Shown: positions 6,992-15,884, counted from the first letter of the stretch. The stretch: DNA of 37,022 nucleotides from an uncultured Collinsella sp. (GCA_934630855.1 CAKTWW010000018.1:1-37022), one strand, 5' to 3'. Numbers and translations are program-made. Notes: generated by a model not told the origin, from the letters alone.

Positions 6992-7018
6992 ATTTTTGGG
7001 ACATGCTTTAAAATCTAC
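6988..7018 (+). repeat. left REP-like hairpin of the RAYT unit
   Basis: GTAGATTTT (6988-6996) pairs perfectly with 7010-7018, leaving a 13-base loop TGGGACATGCTTT. The GTAG foot resembles the conserved 5' tetranucleotide recognised in known REP/RAYT systems. Confidence 0.75.
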
Positions 7019-7038
7019 CTTTTACCGCTCGCCCGTTC

Positions 7039-7079
7039 GCCGAGTTCTGCAATATCGCCGCAGAGCTCGGCGTTTTTAT
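7039..7079 (+). terminator. rho-independent terminator after nitroreductase
   Basis: A 12-bp stem with one G-T pair (7039-7050 with 7060-7071) and a nine-base loop is followed by GTTTTTAT. It would end the nitroreductase transcript before the transposase gene. Confidence 0.85.
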
Positions 7080-7125
7080 ACGTATCCTTAGAAATCAATC
7101 GATAGATTGATGCTTTGGAGGATCT

Positions 7126-7881
7126 ATGTCTCGAGGCCCGCGAACCCTAACTGAAAAAGGCTGCTATCACGTAGTGCAGAAGGGTGCAGGTGGACAGCAA
7201 ATCTTCGAGGACACCGAAGACAGACACTACTATCTCAATCTTCTCAACAAGTCATTCCAGCGCTATCACATGCGACTCTTGGCCTGGTGCCTTATGGATA
7301 ACCACACGCATTTGCTGCTCGACGACTCAGACACCAACATGAGCGAAGCATTCCAAAGGCTCGGTACAGGCTACGCGATGTTCTTCAAAGGTAAAACTGG
7401 GCTAGAAGGTCCCGTATTCAAAGACAGGTTCTACAGCAAACCGATCGAAGATGACAATCAGCTCTTGCAGGCAATGCGATATATCCACGACAACCCAATC
7501 AAGAGCGGACATGTCTCGTTGTCGGAATATAGATGGAGCAGCTTTCACGAGTACATGACCGAACCGTGGATTACCGATACGACAACCATCAACGCCCTGC
7601 TCGGCAGCACGGAGAACTTCTATCGCTTTAGCACGTCCGGTATCCCCAATGCGTATTACATCAAAACCGGAAGGTCGATATCGGAACAAGACTATCGTGA
7701 GGTTGCCGAGGCGGCCTTATACCCCTTGCGATGCGTGCAGGTCAAAAGCTTGGAAAGGTCTCAGCGAAACGAGGCACTGCTCAGACTCGCCAGTGTTGGA
7801 CTGTCGCTCAAGCAAATCGAGCTCGTGACGGGCGTGCCGCGAAGCACCGTGTTCAAAATCATAAAAAAAGGTAGAAATTAA
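7126..7881 (+). CDS. REP-associated tyrosine transposase (Y1_Tnp / RAYT)
   Basis: This 251-residue protein is a Y1 HUH-type single-strand transposase. The metal-binding HUH motif is H60-T-H62 in MDNHTHLLL. The probable catalytic tyrosine is Y119 in the family-typical YIHDNPIKSGHV, followed by the equally typical EYRWSSF. The C-terminus (about 212-251) adds a helix-turn-helix (ASVGLSLKQIELVTGVPRST), as in several RAYT subgroups. RAYTs are single-copy domesticated-like relatives of IS200/IS605 enzymes that bind and cut REP hairpins. GGAGGA lies six bases before the ATG at 7126. All key residues are present, so it looks intact. REP-like hairpins flank it on both sides and related palindromes are scattered through the window. 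Confidence 0.92.
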   Translation: MSRGPRTLTEKGCYHVVQKGAGGQQIFEDTEDRHYYLNLLNKSFQRYHMRLLAWCLMDNHTHLLLDDSDTNMSEAFQRLGTGYAMFFKGKTGLEGPVFKDRFYSKPIEDDNQLLQAMRYIHDNPIKSGHVSLSEYRWSSFHEYMTEPWITDTTTINALLGSTENFYRFSTSGIPNAYYIKTGRSISEQDYREVAEAALYPLRCVQVKSLERSQRNEALLRLASVGLSLKQIELVTGVPRSTVFKIIKKGRN

Positions 7882-7902
7882 GGCATGTCCCAAAAATCTA
7901 CC
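7870..7902 (-). repeat. right REP-like hairpin of the RAYT unit
   Basis: GGTAGA (7870-7875) pairs with TCTACC (7897-7902) around a GGCATGTCCC core, with partial pairing inside. Read on the minus strand it matches the left hairpin in orientation and core. It carries the TAA stop of the transposase gene and abuts the T-run of the divIVA terminator. Confidence 0.7.
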
Positions 7903-7932
7903 AAAAAAGGGAGCCCACAGATGCGAGCTCCC
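7903..7932 (-). terminator. rho-independent terminator after divIVA
   Basis: On the minus strand GGGAGC (7932-7927) pairs with GCTCCC (7914-7909) and is followed by six T residues (7908-7903). It lies about 30 bases past the divIVA stop and directly touches the right REP-like hairpin. Confidence 0.78.
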
Positions 7933-7960
7933 ATTAAAGCGCTAAGTTGTAGGCCGAATG

Positions 7961-8638
7961 TTAGTCCAGATCGTCAGCGGCGAAGTTGTCGATCGGGGCG
8001 AAGGGGTCGGCAACGGGGATAACCGGCTCGGCGACAGGCAGCGGCTCGGCGGCGGGCATAGTCACCGCAGGAGAAGCAGCGGAACCGACCGGCGTGGAAG
8101 CCAGAAGGTCTGCCGGGAAGGAGTTCTGCGCATCGTCCATGAAGTGCTGGATGAGCTTGAGGTACTCGGCCTTGAACTCCTCACGAGAAGCCTTCAGACG
8201 ATCGATTTCTTCGAGCTCGGCCTGCTTCTCGGTCAGAGCCTGGCGAATGACCTCACGGGCCTTGGCGTCGGCCTCGTTGCGGATGCGGTCGGCGTTCTCG
8301 TTGGCGTCGTTGACGATGCTCTCGGCGGTTTGCTGGGCAGCGATCAGGGCAGCGGAAATCTGACGCTCCTGAGCAGAGAAGTCGGGCGCGGGAGCAGCAA
8401 CCGGGGCAGCAGGAACGGCCTGGGCGGCAGCATCCTGAGCCTGAGCGAGCTGAACCTGCGTGTCGGCAAGCTGCTGCTCGGTGGCGGTCAGACGGCCCTT
8501 AAGGTCCACGATCTTCGCCAGCATGGCGTCGACCTCGGAGGACAGCGTCTCCAGAAAGACGTCGACCTCGGCGGGATCGTAGCCGCGCTTGGCCTCAGAG
8601 AAGGTCTGAGCCTGAATGTCAGCAGGGGTAATAGCCAT
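7961..8638 (-). CDS. divIVA: DivIVA domain-containing cell-pole/division protein
   Basis: The 225-residue protein begins with the DivIVA lipid-binding head (ITPADIQAQTFSEAKRGYDP then AEVDVFLE, residues 3-30). It continues as coiled coil at about 30-70 and 95-165, with an Ala/Pro linker (75-90) between, and ends in a Pro/Ala-rich acidic tail. DivIVA/Wag31-type proteins sense negatively curved membrane at poles and septa and recruit growth or division factors. ATG at 8638 has AAAGGAGAA eight bases upstream. It is the last gene of the yggS-sepF-yggT-divIVA run and has its own terminator. No ylmH homologue lies between yggT and divIVA, unlike in Bacillus or Streptococcus. Confidence 0.88.
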   Translation of the reverse strand: MAITPADIQAQTFSEAKRGYDPAEVDVFLETLSSEVDAMLAKIVDLKGRLTATEQQLADTQVQLAQAQDAAAQAVPAAPVAAPAPDFSAQERQISAALIAAQQTAESIVNDANENADRIRNEADAKAREVIRQALTEKQAELEEIDRLKASREEFKAEYLKLIQHFMDDAQNSFPADLLASTPVGSAASPAVTMPAAEPLPVAEPVIPVADPFAPIDNFAADDLD

Positions 8639-8700
8639 AACAAGTTCTCCTTTATCTTCGCCTTGGCGCCGCGCGCCCGACGTGAGTTACTAAGCCAGTT

Positions 8701-8958
8701 TTATATGAGTATACCTATAAGAAGTTGCAGAACCAGCTTCTGCACCAACTGCAACGCAATAATCGCAACGACCGGTGAAAAATCGACGCCGCCCATGGGC
8801 GGAATAAACCGGCGGAACACATTGAGCCACGGGCCGCACACGCTATCGAGGACGGCGGCGATATCCTGCAGCAATCCACCCTGCTTCATGGGAATCCATG
8901 TCATAAGGCAGTAGACCACGATGAGCGTGGAGTAAAAGTTGAACAGCGTATTGACCAA
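8701..8958 (-). CDS. yggT: YggT family membrane protein
   Basis: This short protein (85 residues from the TTG at 8958) has two hydrophobic segments, NTLFNFYSTLIVVYCLMTWIP and VVAIIALQLVQKLVLQLLIGIL. Between them is the family-typical PWLNVFRRFIPPMGG-DFSP loop. YggT/YlmG proteins sit next to sepF in many Gram-positives and are linked to division or membrane organisation. The true start is uncertain. TTG 8958 has no ribosome site, whereas GAGGAG at 8994-8989 directly precedes ATT (8988), CTC and ATC (8982) codons in the same frame, which would add 8-10 residues of the first membrane segment. There is no ATG or GTG in this stretch. It starts within 50 bases of the sepF stop. Confidence 0.8.
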   Translation of the reverse strand: MVNTLFNFYSTLIVVYCLMTWIPMKQGGLLQDIAAVLDSVCGPWLNVFRRFIPPMGGVDFSPVVAIIALQLVQKLVLQLLIGILI

Positions 8959-9003
8959 CTGGGCAATGGTGTAGATGTTGATGAGAATCTCCTCGTCTTG
9001 TCT

Positions 9004-9729
9004 TTACTTAAGGTAGCCGTCGGCACGGAGCTTCTTGAGGTCGGAATCTTTGACCTCGCAGCCGGCGGGCAGCACCATGAACACGCGGTCGCCCACCTCT
9101 TTGACCGTGGCGCCCAGGCCGCAGGCAAAGCCATACGAGAAGTCCAGCACACGCTTGGCAACCTCGGTACGAACGCCCACAAAGATCAACGCGACGGGCT
9201 GCTTGGTGCGCACGCGGCGTACGACGGTCTCAACGTCGTCATAGCTCTCGGGGCGCAGGACATAGGCCGGCAGCTGCGGCGTGGCGTTGATGATGTTGCT
9301 CGCGTAGGCCGAGGCATCGCTCGGTGCGGGAGCAGGGGCGGGAGCGGCAGCACGGGCACGGGTGTTCTCGGCGTAGCTCGACGGGGTGTCGTAGGCTCCG
9401 GGACGATAACCGCCTGCGACCGTCTCCTGCGAACGCGACGGCGGGTTGTAAGTCGTAGCGTGGCGAGAATCGTCGCCGACCAGTTGACCGGAACGCGTGT
9501 ACACGGCTACCGACTCGGCCTCGCCACGGCGCGTCTGGCCCAGAAGGCCGTTACTCGGCTCGTCCTGAGTGTAGAAGCCCTCGCCCGAGGCGCCGCCGTA
9601 GCCATTGTTCTGATAGCCGTCATCGTAGCCATCATCGTAGCCGTAGTCGTCGTCCTGGCCATAACCCTGGTCGTAACCCTGCTGGCCGCCCAGGTGCATT
9701 TTATTTTTGATCTCGTCAAGGAAGCCCAT
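9004..9729 (-). CDS. sepF: cell division protein SepF
   Basis: The 241-residue protein has an N-terminal membrane-targeting amphipathic helix (MGFLDEIKNKMHLG). A long Gly/Tyr/Asp-rich flexible linker with repeated DDGY/QGY units spans about residues 15-60. The SepF core domain follows at about 145-241, ending EVKDSDLKKLRADGYLK. SepF binds the FtsZ C-terminal tail and tethers the Z ring to the membrane. Because no ftsA is present in this cluster it is probably the main anchor. ATG at 9729 is chosen because GAGAGG lies nine bases upstream and the known SepF N-terminus begins there. The frame open to 9780 adds unrelated residues. Confidence 0.92.
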   Translation of the reverse strand: MGFLDEIKNKMHLGGQQGYDQGYGQDDDYGYDDGYDDGYQNNGYGGASGEGFYTQDEPSNGLLGQTRRGEAESVAVYTRSGQLVGDDSRHATTYNPPSRSQETVAGGYRPGAYDTPSSYAENTRARAAAPAPAPAPSDASAYASNIINATPQLPAYVLRPESYDDVETVVRRVRTKQPVALIFVGVRTEVAKRVLDFSYGFACGLGATVKEVGDRVFMVLPAGCEVKDSDLKKLRADGYLK

Positions 9730-9789
9730 GGTTGTGTCCTCTCGCGGTTTAGTGCAGGCGCTCCGATAATCATTGCGCACTTCAAAGCA

Positions 9790-10527
9790 TTATTTTACTT
9801 CAAACTCCGGGCTAAATACTACCCTGCCCAGGCGAACGAGCGTAGAGCCCTCCTCAAGGGCAGGCTCAAAGTCCTCGCTCATACCGCAGGAAAGCTCGGG
9901 CAGGCTCAGGTCGGGACGCGCCGCCTCCAGCTCATCCCTCAGCTCGCGCAGCCCGGCAAAGGTGCGGCGTGCCACATCCTTGTTCCCCCGAGGCGCCATG
10001 GTCATAAGCCCCTGCACACAAATTCCCTCAAGCTCCGCAAGCTCGCCCATAGCAGAGCGAATCTCATCGGGCGAAAACCCGCCCTTTGATTCCTCGCCGC
10101 TCACGTTGACCTCTATGAGGACATGCTGAGGGCCGGAAAGCTCGCCAGCCTCGATCTTGCGGACCGCACGACTCGAGATTGCCTGTGCCAAATGCAGCGA
10201 GCTTACCGAGTGAATCAACTCGGCCGAGCCAAGAACCGCATTAATCTTGTTGGTCTGCAGGTTGCCGATCATATCGAAGCGCACCTCGGGCAACTCAGGA
10301 TGATCCGCAAGGCCCGTAAGCTTACGGACGAGCTCCTGCGGGCGATTCTCGGCAAAATGACGATACCCGGCCTGAATAGCGGCAACGGTCTCATCGACAC
10401 CAACGGTCTTGGACACGGCAATCAGACGTGCGGCATCGTGGGGACGGCCCGCGCGATCGAGCGCCGCATAAAACCGCTCCAGAATCTGCTCGCGGCGAGC
10501 GCGCATCAAATCCAAATAGTTATCCAT
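9790..10527 (-). CDS. yggS: YggS family pyridoxal-phosphate homeostasis protein (PLPBP)
   Basis: This 245-residue single-domain TIM-barrel protein carries the PLP-binding lysine at K40 (LIAVSK), the FAENRPQE segment, FDMIGNLQTNK, IEVNVSGEESKGG and the C-terminal LSCGMSEDFEPAL plus LVRLGR phosphate-binding motifs. Family members have no known catalytic activity and buffer PLP and amino-acid pools. In Gram-positives the gene (ylmE) lies between pgeF and sepF, but here the pst operon separates it from pgeF. ATG at 10527 is preceded by GGAGG nine bases upstream. A TTG two codons earlier is too close to that site. It precedes sepF by about 60 bases. Confidence 0.93.
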   Translation of the reverse strand: MDNYLDLMRARREQILERFYAALDRAGRPHDAARLIAVSKTVGVDETVAAIQAGYRHFAENRPQELVRKLTGLADHPELPEVRFDMIGNLQTNKINAVLGSAELIHSVSSLHLAQAISSRAVRKIEAGELSGPQHVLIEVNVSGEESKGGFSPDEIRSAMGELAELEGICVQGLMTMAPRGNKDVARRTFAGLRELRDELEAARPDLSLPELSCGMSEDFEPALEEGSTLVRLGRVVFSPEFEVK

Positions 10528-10577
10528 TGCCAATCGCCTCCGCTAACAGCCAAACAAGTAATCCCATGCTAACGCAA

Positions 10578-10609
10578 GAGCGCGGCCCCGCATGTGCAAG
10601 GCCGCGCTC
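10578..10609 (-). terminator. possible terminator hairpin after phoU
   Basis: A perfect 10-bp GC-rich stem (10578-10587 with 10600-10609) and a 12-base loop lie about 40 bases past the phoU stop. There is no convincing T-run on the minus strand, so it may be a pause or mRNA-stabilising site. It marks the boundary between the pst-phoU and yggS-divIVA runs. Confidence 0.5.
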
Positions 10610-10647
10610 ACTTAGGTATTTACAATCTTTCGACGAACGGGGCTACC

Positions 10648-11505
10648 CTATTCCTCGTCATCCTCGCCATCATCCTCGTCCTCAAGGTGATCGAGCAGAT
10701 AGCGAAGGTCCTCGCTAATCTCGTTAGCAGGCACCTTGGCAACATAGCGCGCGTCGACGGCGGCCCTCATGATGACGCCCTCACCCGAAGGAACGCGCAT
10801 GCTCTCGAGTTCGTCCTCGTCCGCACGGGCGATATCGCCGGCGTTCATGCGCTGGCCGGTCAGCAGGAAGGTCAGACGGCAGGCGGCATCGATGGAAATC
10901 GAGGCGATACGATCGAGGTAGCGCGAAACCATGATGGCGCGGCGCAGGTCATCGTAGTTGCTGTCGTCATCCATAAACTCGCCCGTGTCCATGTGGTTGA
11001 AGGTGCGGAAGAATTTCTCGTACGCCGCGTGCACCGGCTCATCCTCGACGGCCAAGTTGCAGATGATGGACATGTCGTTGGTGACCAGGGCGGAAAGCGA
11101 AGAACCCAGCACCTGGTACACAGCCTCGGCCTCGGCGCCGACCAGGCCCACAAGCTCCTCGGGCAGCGAGATGTCGGCCTTGACCATATGGCTTGCGGCG
11201 CGGCAGATCTGGCGGACCTTGTCGGTCATACGCTGCAGGTTAAAGTCGACGTAGATGATCGTCTGCAGCAGGCGGAAGTCGGATGCGACCGGCGACTGCG
11301 TGGCGATCAGGTTGTAGCACACGGCCTCGAGGTTGGCACAACGGGCGTCAATCGAAAGGGTGCGCTTCTTGGTCTTGACAGCGAGCTTGCGGTCGTCGGT
11401 CGTATAGGCCTTCACGGCGTCGTGAAGGGCCAGGTCGATGGCCTCGTAGATGCTGAGCATCTCGTGACGGGCCTCGATGAGCTGACGGGAAAACAGTTTG
11501 CGCAT
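10648..11505 (-). CDS. phoU: phosphate signalling protein PhoU
   Basis: The 285-residue helical protein contains two PhoU-type three-helix bundles (about 1-110 and 120-215). The metal-cluster motif regions include NLQRMTDKVRQICRAA in the first half and VSRYLDRIASISIDAA in the second. A C-terminal extension of about 60 residues ends in an acidic tail (EDEDDGEDDEE) not found in E. coli PhoU. PhoU links Pst transport to the phosphate sensor kinase and represses the Pho response when phosphate is plentiful. It follows pstB by about 90 bases containing small hairpins, which could tune its level separately. ATG at 11505 has TTGGAGTG eight bases upstream. Confidence 0.92.
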   Translation of the reverse strand: MRKLFSRQLIEARHEMLSIYEAIDLALHDAVKAYTTDDRKLAVKTKKRTLSIDARCANLEAVCYNLIATQSPVASDFRLLQTIIYVDFNLQRMTDKVRQICRAASHMVKADISLPEELVGLVGAEAEAVYQVLGSSLSALVTNDMSIICNLAVEDEPVHAAYEKFFRTFNHMDTGEFMDDDSNYDDLRRAIMVSRYLDRIASISIDAACRLTFLLTGQRMNAGDIARADEDELESMRVPSGEGVIMRAAVDARYVAKVPANEISEDLRYLLDHLEDEDDGEDDEE

Positions 11506-11597
11506 GGTTCACTCCAATCAGTTGGGTGCGGTCATGCCGCCCGCACAGTGAATACGCACCGGACCAGGTCCGATCGGCTTGGGACTAGTCGCACCGA

Positions 11598-12401
<804 letters not shown>

Positions 12402-12413
12402 GGGACTCCTTAA

Positions 12414-13319
12414 CTAATGGCGTTTGCGCGACAGGAAGCGCGCAAACAGGTTGAAGGCCAAAATGATCACCATCAGCAAGAGCGCGGTGCCGTAGGCTGC
12501 GTTCATGTTGATGCCGTCGTTGGCGAGCAGGTACAGGTGAACCGTCATGGGACGGCCGGAATCGAGCGGCGAGATCGGCAGGTTGATAGCCTGGCCCATC
12601 GTGTAGAGCACCACCGCGGTCTCGCCGATAGCGCGGCCGATGGCAAGGACGATGCCGGTGGCGATTCGGCCAAAGGCAGAAGGAAGCACGATCTTGGAAA
12701 CGACCTGCCACTTGGTGGCGCCCAGACCGTATGCGCCCCAACGGATATAGCGCGGCACGGCGCGAATGGCCTCCTCGGTGGTGCGCATGACGATGGGGAG
12801 CATCAAGAGTGCGAGCGCCAGCGCGGCAGAGACCATCGAGAGGCCCAAACCCATGGCCTCGACAAACAGAGCGTAGCCAAACAGGCCCATGACGATGGAG
12901 GGCACCGAGGCCAAAGCATCGGCAGCATAGCGAATGAGCTCGACGACCTTGCCCTGCTTGGCGTACTCGGCCAGATAGACGGCAGCCAGCACGGCAATCG
13001 GCGTGCAGATGAGCATGGCGAGCGCCGTCACATAGACGGTCGAGACGATCGTCGGCCAAATGCCACCCTCGGCGTTTACGCCCTGGGGCCAGCCAAAGAT
13101 AAAGTCAAGCGAGATATGCGGCAGGCCGTTAACGACCACGTAGGCGATAATGGCGACCAGCACCAGCGTAGTGATATAGGCAGCTGCGCGGAACACGCCG
13201 AGCATAATCTTGTTGGACAGGTCCTTGTTGATGCGGCCCTTCTTGCCATGGGAAAGGGCACGCTTGATGCGCTCGCGCGACGAGGTCGTATCGACCGTCG
13301 TGTCAACGGAATCGGACAT
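12414..13319 (-). CDS. pstA: phosphate ABC transporter permease PstA
   Basis: The 301-residue permease has a hydrophilic, basic N-terminus (about 45 residues) and six membrane segments. The EAA-type cytoplasmic loop reads AVPRYIRWGAYGLGATKWQV. The family-specific LPISPLDSGRPMTVHLYLLANDG periplasmic loop lies near the C-terminus. It forms the channel with PstC. AGGGGGTAGGCT precedes the ATG at 13319, only three bases from the pstC stop, so translation is probably coupled. Nothing is truncated. Confidence 0.95.
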   Translation of the reverse strand: MSDSVDTTVDTTSSRERIKRALSHGKKGRINKDLSNKIMLGVFRAAAYITTLVLVAIIAYVVVNGLPHISLDFIFGWPQGVNAEGGIWPTIVSTVYVTALAMLICTPIAVLAAVYLAEYAKQGKVVELIRYAADALASVPSIVMGLFGYALFVEAMGLGLSMVSAALALALLMLPIVMRTTEEAIRAVPRYIRWGAYGLGATKWQVVSKIVLPSAFGRIATGIVLAIGRAIGETAVVLYTMGQAINLPISPLDSGRPMTVHLYLLANDGINMNAAYGTALLLMVIILAFNLFARFLSRKRH

Positions 13320-13322
13320 AGC

Positions 13323-14249
13323 CTACCCCCTCTTCTTCTTGGAAATCAGACGGACGACGCCCACCAGCGTGGCGGAAATGATAAACAGGACCACACCCAT
13401 GCCAAACAGCGCCGAGCGATGCAGGCCCGAGGAGTAGCTCATGTCGAGTGCGATCTGACTCGTGAGCGTCGAGATGGGGCTCGAGATGCTATCCGGGATG
13501 ACCGGGGCGTTACCCACGACCATGAGCACGGCCATGGTCTCGCCGATAGCGCGACCCATGCCCAGCACGATAGCGTCCACGATACCCAGCTTAGCTGCCG
13601 GCAGCACGACCTTGTAGATGGTCTGCCACTTGGTGGCGCCCATGGCATAGGATGCCTCGCGAATGCCCATGGGAATGGAGTTGAGGGCATCGATGGTAAG
13701 CGTCGTGATGGTGGGGACGATCATGATGGCGAGCACGAACCACGCCGTCAGCGCACCAAAACCAAGGCCGCCGGTCAGCTGTGCGATAAATGGGCGGATG
13801 ATGATCATGCCAAAAAAGCCGTAGATGATGGAGGGGATGCCCGCCAGCAGGTCGACGGCGGGACTGATGAGCTTGCGCACGCGCTTGCTGGCAATCTCGA
13901 CCAGGTACACGGCCGTACCGACGCCCAGGGGCACGCCCATGGCAAGGGCACCGACGGTCACCAGGCCCGAACCGGCCAGCAACGACATGATGCCGTAATG
14001 TCCCTCGGAGGGCGCCCACGTAAAGCTAAAAAAGTCTGCCAAACCAATATCGGTAAAGACGGGCAGCGCCGAGTACGTGGTGAAGACAAAGATCAGGATG
14101 ACGGTGACGACCGCCAAGAACGCGCAGGCAAAGAAGATCCACTGCAGGGCCTTCTCCTTGATATAGGTGCTGCGCGACACGAGTGCCAGCTCACGCTTCT
14201 TTGGTGCCTGAGGAGTCTGCTCAGTCTGGGAGTTTTCCTGTGCTTCCAT
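13323..14249 (-). CDS. pstC: phosphate ABC transporter permease PstC
   Basis: This 308-residue permease has an N-terminal cytoplasmic segment of about 35 residues and six membrane spans. Its inner-membrane loop GIREASYAMGATKWQTIYKVVLPAA interacts with PstB. AGGAAGGGG lies just upstream of the ATG at 14249, which begins one base after the pstS stop codon. A GTG at 14258 is an alternative start overlapping pstS. It pairs with PstA to form the high-affinity phosphate channel. The order pstS-C-A-B-phoU is the classical one. Confidence 0.95.
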   Translation of the reverse strand: MEAQENSQTEQTPQAPKKRELALVSRSTYIKEKALQWIFFACAFLAVVTVILIFVFTTYSALPVFTDIGLADFFSFTWAPSEGHYGIMSLLAGSGLVTVGALAMGVPLGVGTAVYLVEIASKRVRKLISPAVDLLAGIPSIIYGFFGMIIIRPFIAQLTGGLGFGALTAWFVLAIMIVPTITTLTIDALNSIPMGIREASYAMGATKWQTIYKVVLPAAKLGIVDAIVLGMGRAIGETMAVLMVVGNAPVIPDSISSPISTLTSQIALDMSYSSGLHRSALFGMGVVLFIISATLVGVVRLISKKKRG

Positions 14250-14250
14250 G

Positions 14251-15087
14251 CTACTCACTCCCCTTCCTGTCGTTGGTGACGGGAATAAAGCCCGCCTCGC
14301 GAATCTGCTTGTCCATCTTTTCGGACGTCACGTAGTCGATGTAATCCTGCGCCTGTTTGGAAGGCGTTCCCTTCACAAAGAAGTAAAGGTCACGCGAGAT
14401 GGGGTAGCCACCGCTTGCAACCGTCTTCTCGGATGCCTCGACATGATTGACCGAGACAGCCTTGACCGAAGTCTTGGCGTTGAGACTATCGACAAAACCC
14501 AGCGAAATGTAGCCGATGGCACCGCGCGAACGGGACACGACATCGCGTACCTGGCCCGTGCCCGAAAGAACGGCCGAGCGACGATCAAACGGCGTACCGT
14601 CCATCACAATAGTGCGGAAGGCCTCACGCGTACCGGAAGCCTCGTCGCGGTTGATGACCTGAATCTTCAGGTCCTCGCCACCAACCTCTTTCCAGTTGGT
14701 AATCTTGCCCGCATAGATATCGCGGAGCTGCTCGGTCGAGAGGTTATCGACCGGGTTCTCGTCGTTCACGATGACCGCGATACCGTCGTGCGCGATAACG
14801 ATGGGCGTCAGGCCCAGGTCTTGCTCGTCGGCATTGAGGCCACGAGAGGAGCTGGCGATATCGGCGGTGCCAGCACTGACGGCCTCGATACCCGCAGAGG
14901 AACCAAGGCCAGAGACCAGCACGTCGACGCCCGTCTCTTCCTTAAAGCCCTCGGCGGCAATCTCGGCAATGGGAAGGCACGTCGTAGAGCCGGCCACGGT
15001 AATGGAAGAGGTGGAAGATCCCGAGGAGCAGGCACACAGCGTGAGCGTAAGCACCGCGGCACTCAGGACCGATGCGATCTTTCTCAT
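14251..15087 (-). CDS. pstS: phosphate-binding lipoprotein PstS
   Basis: The 278-residue substrate-binding protein starts with a lipoprotein signal peptide (MRKIASVLSAAVLTLTLCAC). The likely lipidated cysteine is C20 of LCAC. Phosphate-binding motifs are visible as VAGSTTCLPIAE, GLGSSAGIEAV, NRDEASGTREAFR and GAIGYISLGFV. It captures phosphate outside the membrane and hands it to PstC/PstA. The ATG at 15087 overlaps the pgeF stop (ATGA), which implies translational coupling to pgeF. The frame open further upstream is only the pgeF coding region read out of phase. No separate promoter is evident directly upstream. Confidence 0.95.
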   Translation of the reverse strand: MRKIASVLSAAVLTLTLCACSSGSSTSSITVAGSTTCLPIAEIAAEGFKEETGVDVLVSGLGSSAGIEAVSAGTADIASSSRGLNADEQDLGLTPIVIAHDGIAVIVNDENPVDNLSTEQLRDIYAGKITNWKEVGGEDLKIQVINRDEASGTREAFRTIVMDGTPFDRRSAVLSGTGQVRDVVSRSRGAIGYISLGFVDSLNAKTSVKAVSVNHVEASEKTVASGGYPISRDLYFFVKGTPSKQAQDYIDYVTSEKMDKQIREAGFIPVTNDRKGSE

Positions 15088-15884
15088 AGCATCACGCCAA
15101 TCGCAGCATGGCGCCCGCAGGTGCCGCCCTCGTTGCGATAGGAATAAAAGCGGTCGTTCTGACGCATGGTGGAAAGCTTGGTATCCACAATGCCGTTCAC
15201 ATCGACACCGGCATCCACCAGCGCCTCGCGAATGGCCGCGGAAAGATCGAGCAGACGAGAAGCGCTCGCATCGATGCATGCAAATTCAGCAGCAAAGCGA
15301 TCCATGAGTTCTTGGGAAACCTCGTACTCGTCACCCAGAATATGGGGGCCGATATAGGCAGCAACGTCGCGTGGCTCGCACCCGGCGGCCTCGCAAAGTA
15401 CCCGGCACGCCTTGGCGGAAATGCGCGCAATCGTGCCCTTCCATCCGGAATGCACCACGGCAAATCCGCCGGGGGCAACCAGCACCACGGGAACGCAGTC
15501 GGCAAAGCAGAGCAGCACGGGCACCTCATGGGCCGTGCAGACGATGGCATCACAGCCTTCGGCGATCTGCTCGCGAACAGTCTCAAGATCGTCGGCACCG
15601 TTCGAGGTCACCGTAACGATATGGTCACCGTGCACCTGATTCGGCACGAGCAGATTATGCTCGCACGCTGCGGCGCCCAAGGCCTCGAGTGCACGGCGAC
15701 GGTTTTCTTGAACGGCAAAGGGGTCATCGCCTACATGCGAGCCCAGGTTGAGTGAGGAGTACGCCTCTTCGGAAACGCCACCGGTGCGCTCGGTGAAGGC
15801 AAAGCGGACATCGTCCGTCGCGCCCTCCACCAACGTAACTCCATCATGGTCGACACGCGAAACTCTGTCCGCACGTGCTGCCAT
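15084..15884 (-). CDS. pgeF: PgeF / YfiH-YlmD laccase-domain protein (multi-copper-fold purine enzyme)
   Basis: The 266-residue protein carries the conserved zinc-ligand set of the DUF152 family: H85 (NQVHGD), C130 (FADCVP) and H145 (VVHSGWKG), plus LNLGSH (45-50) and YIGPHI. Homologues act on purine nucleosides (adenosine phosphorylase/deaminase activities). In E. coli PgeF corrects mis-incorporated residues in peptidoglycan precursors. AGGAGG lies seven bases before the ATG at 15884. In many Gram-positives this gene sits between ftsZ and yggS. Here it keeps its place next to ftsZ but is followed by pstS with a four-base overlap. Its upstream region holds a Pho-box-like repeat and a terminator isolating it from ftsZ. 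Confidence 0.92.
   Translation of the reverse strand: MAARADRVSRVDHDGVTLVEGATDDVRFAFTERTGGVSEEAYSSLNLGSHVGDDPFAVQENRRRALEALGAAACEHNLLVPNQVHGDHIVTVTSNGADDLETVREQIAEGCDAIVCTAHEVPVLLCFADCVPVVLVAPGGFAVVHSGWKGTIARISAKACRVLCEAAGCEPRDVAAYIGPHILGDEYEVSQELMDRFAAEFACIDASASRLLDLSAAIREALVDAGVDVNGIVDTKLSTMRQNDRFYSYRNEGGTCGRHAAIGVML

Larger units (their letters stand above)
6988..7902 (+). mobile_element. RAYT unit with inverted REP-like hairpin ends (REPtron-like)
   Basis: A Y1 transposase gene is bracketed by two near-identical inverted repeats, 6989-7011 and 7878-7900 (22 of 23 bases match). Each sits in a small hairpin with a GTAG foot and a GGGACATGC core in the loop. This matches the layout of REP-associated tyrosine transposases flanked by inverted REPs. 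The left repeat holds the stop of the nitroreductase gene and the right repeat holds the transposase stop. A terminator for the nitroreductase transcript (7039-7079) lies inside. I see no target-site duplication, as expected for HUH Y1 enzymes. Confidence 0.7.

Noticed and set aside
11506..11597. Small hairpins between pstB and phoU as terminators
   Set aside because: Stems are six or seven bases with no T-run. At most they might attenuate phoU.
12417..14279. A 620-codon plus-strand open frame
   Set aside because: It is antisense to pstA and pstC, and its composition (Gly/Asp/His/Arg-rich) is that of a shadow frame.
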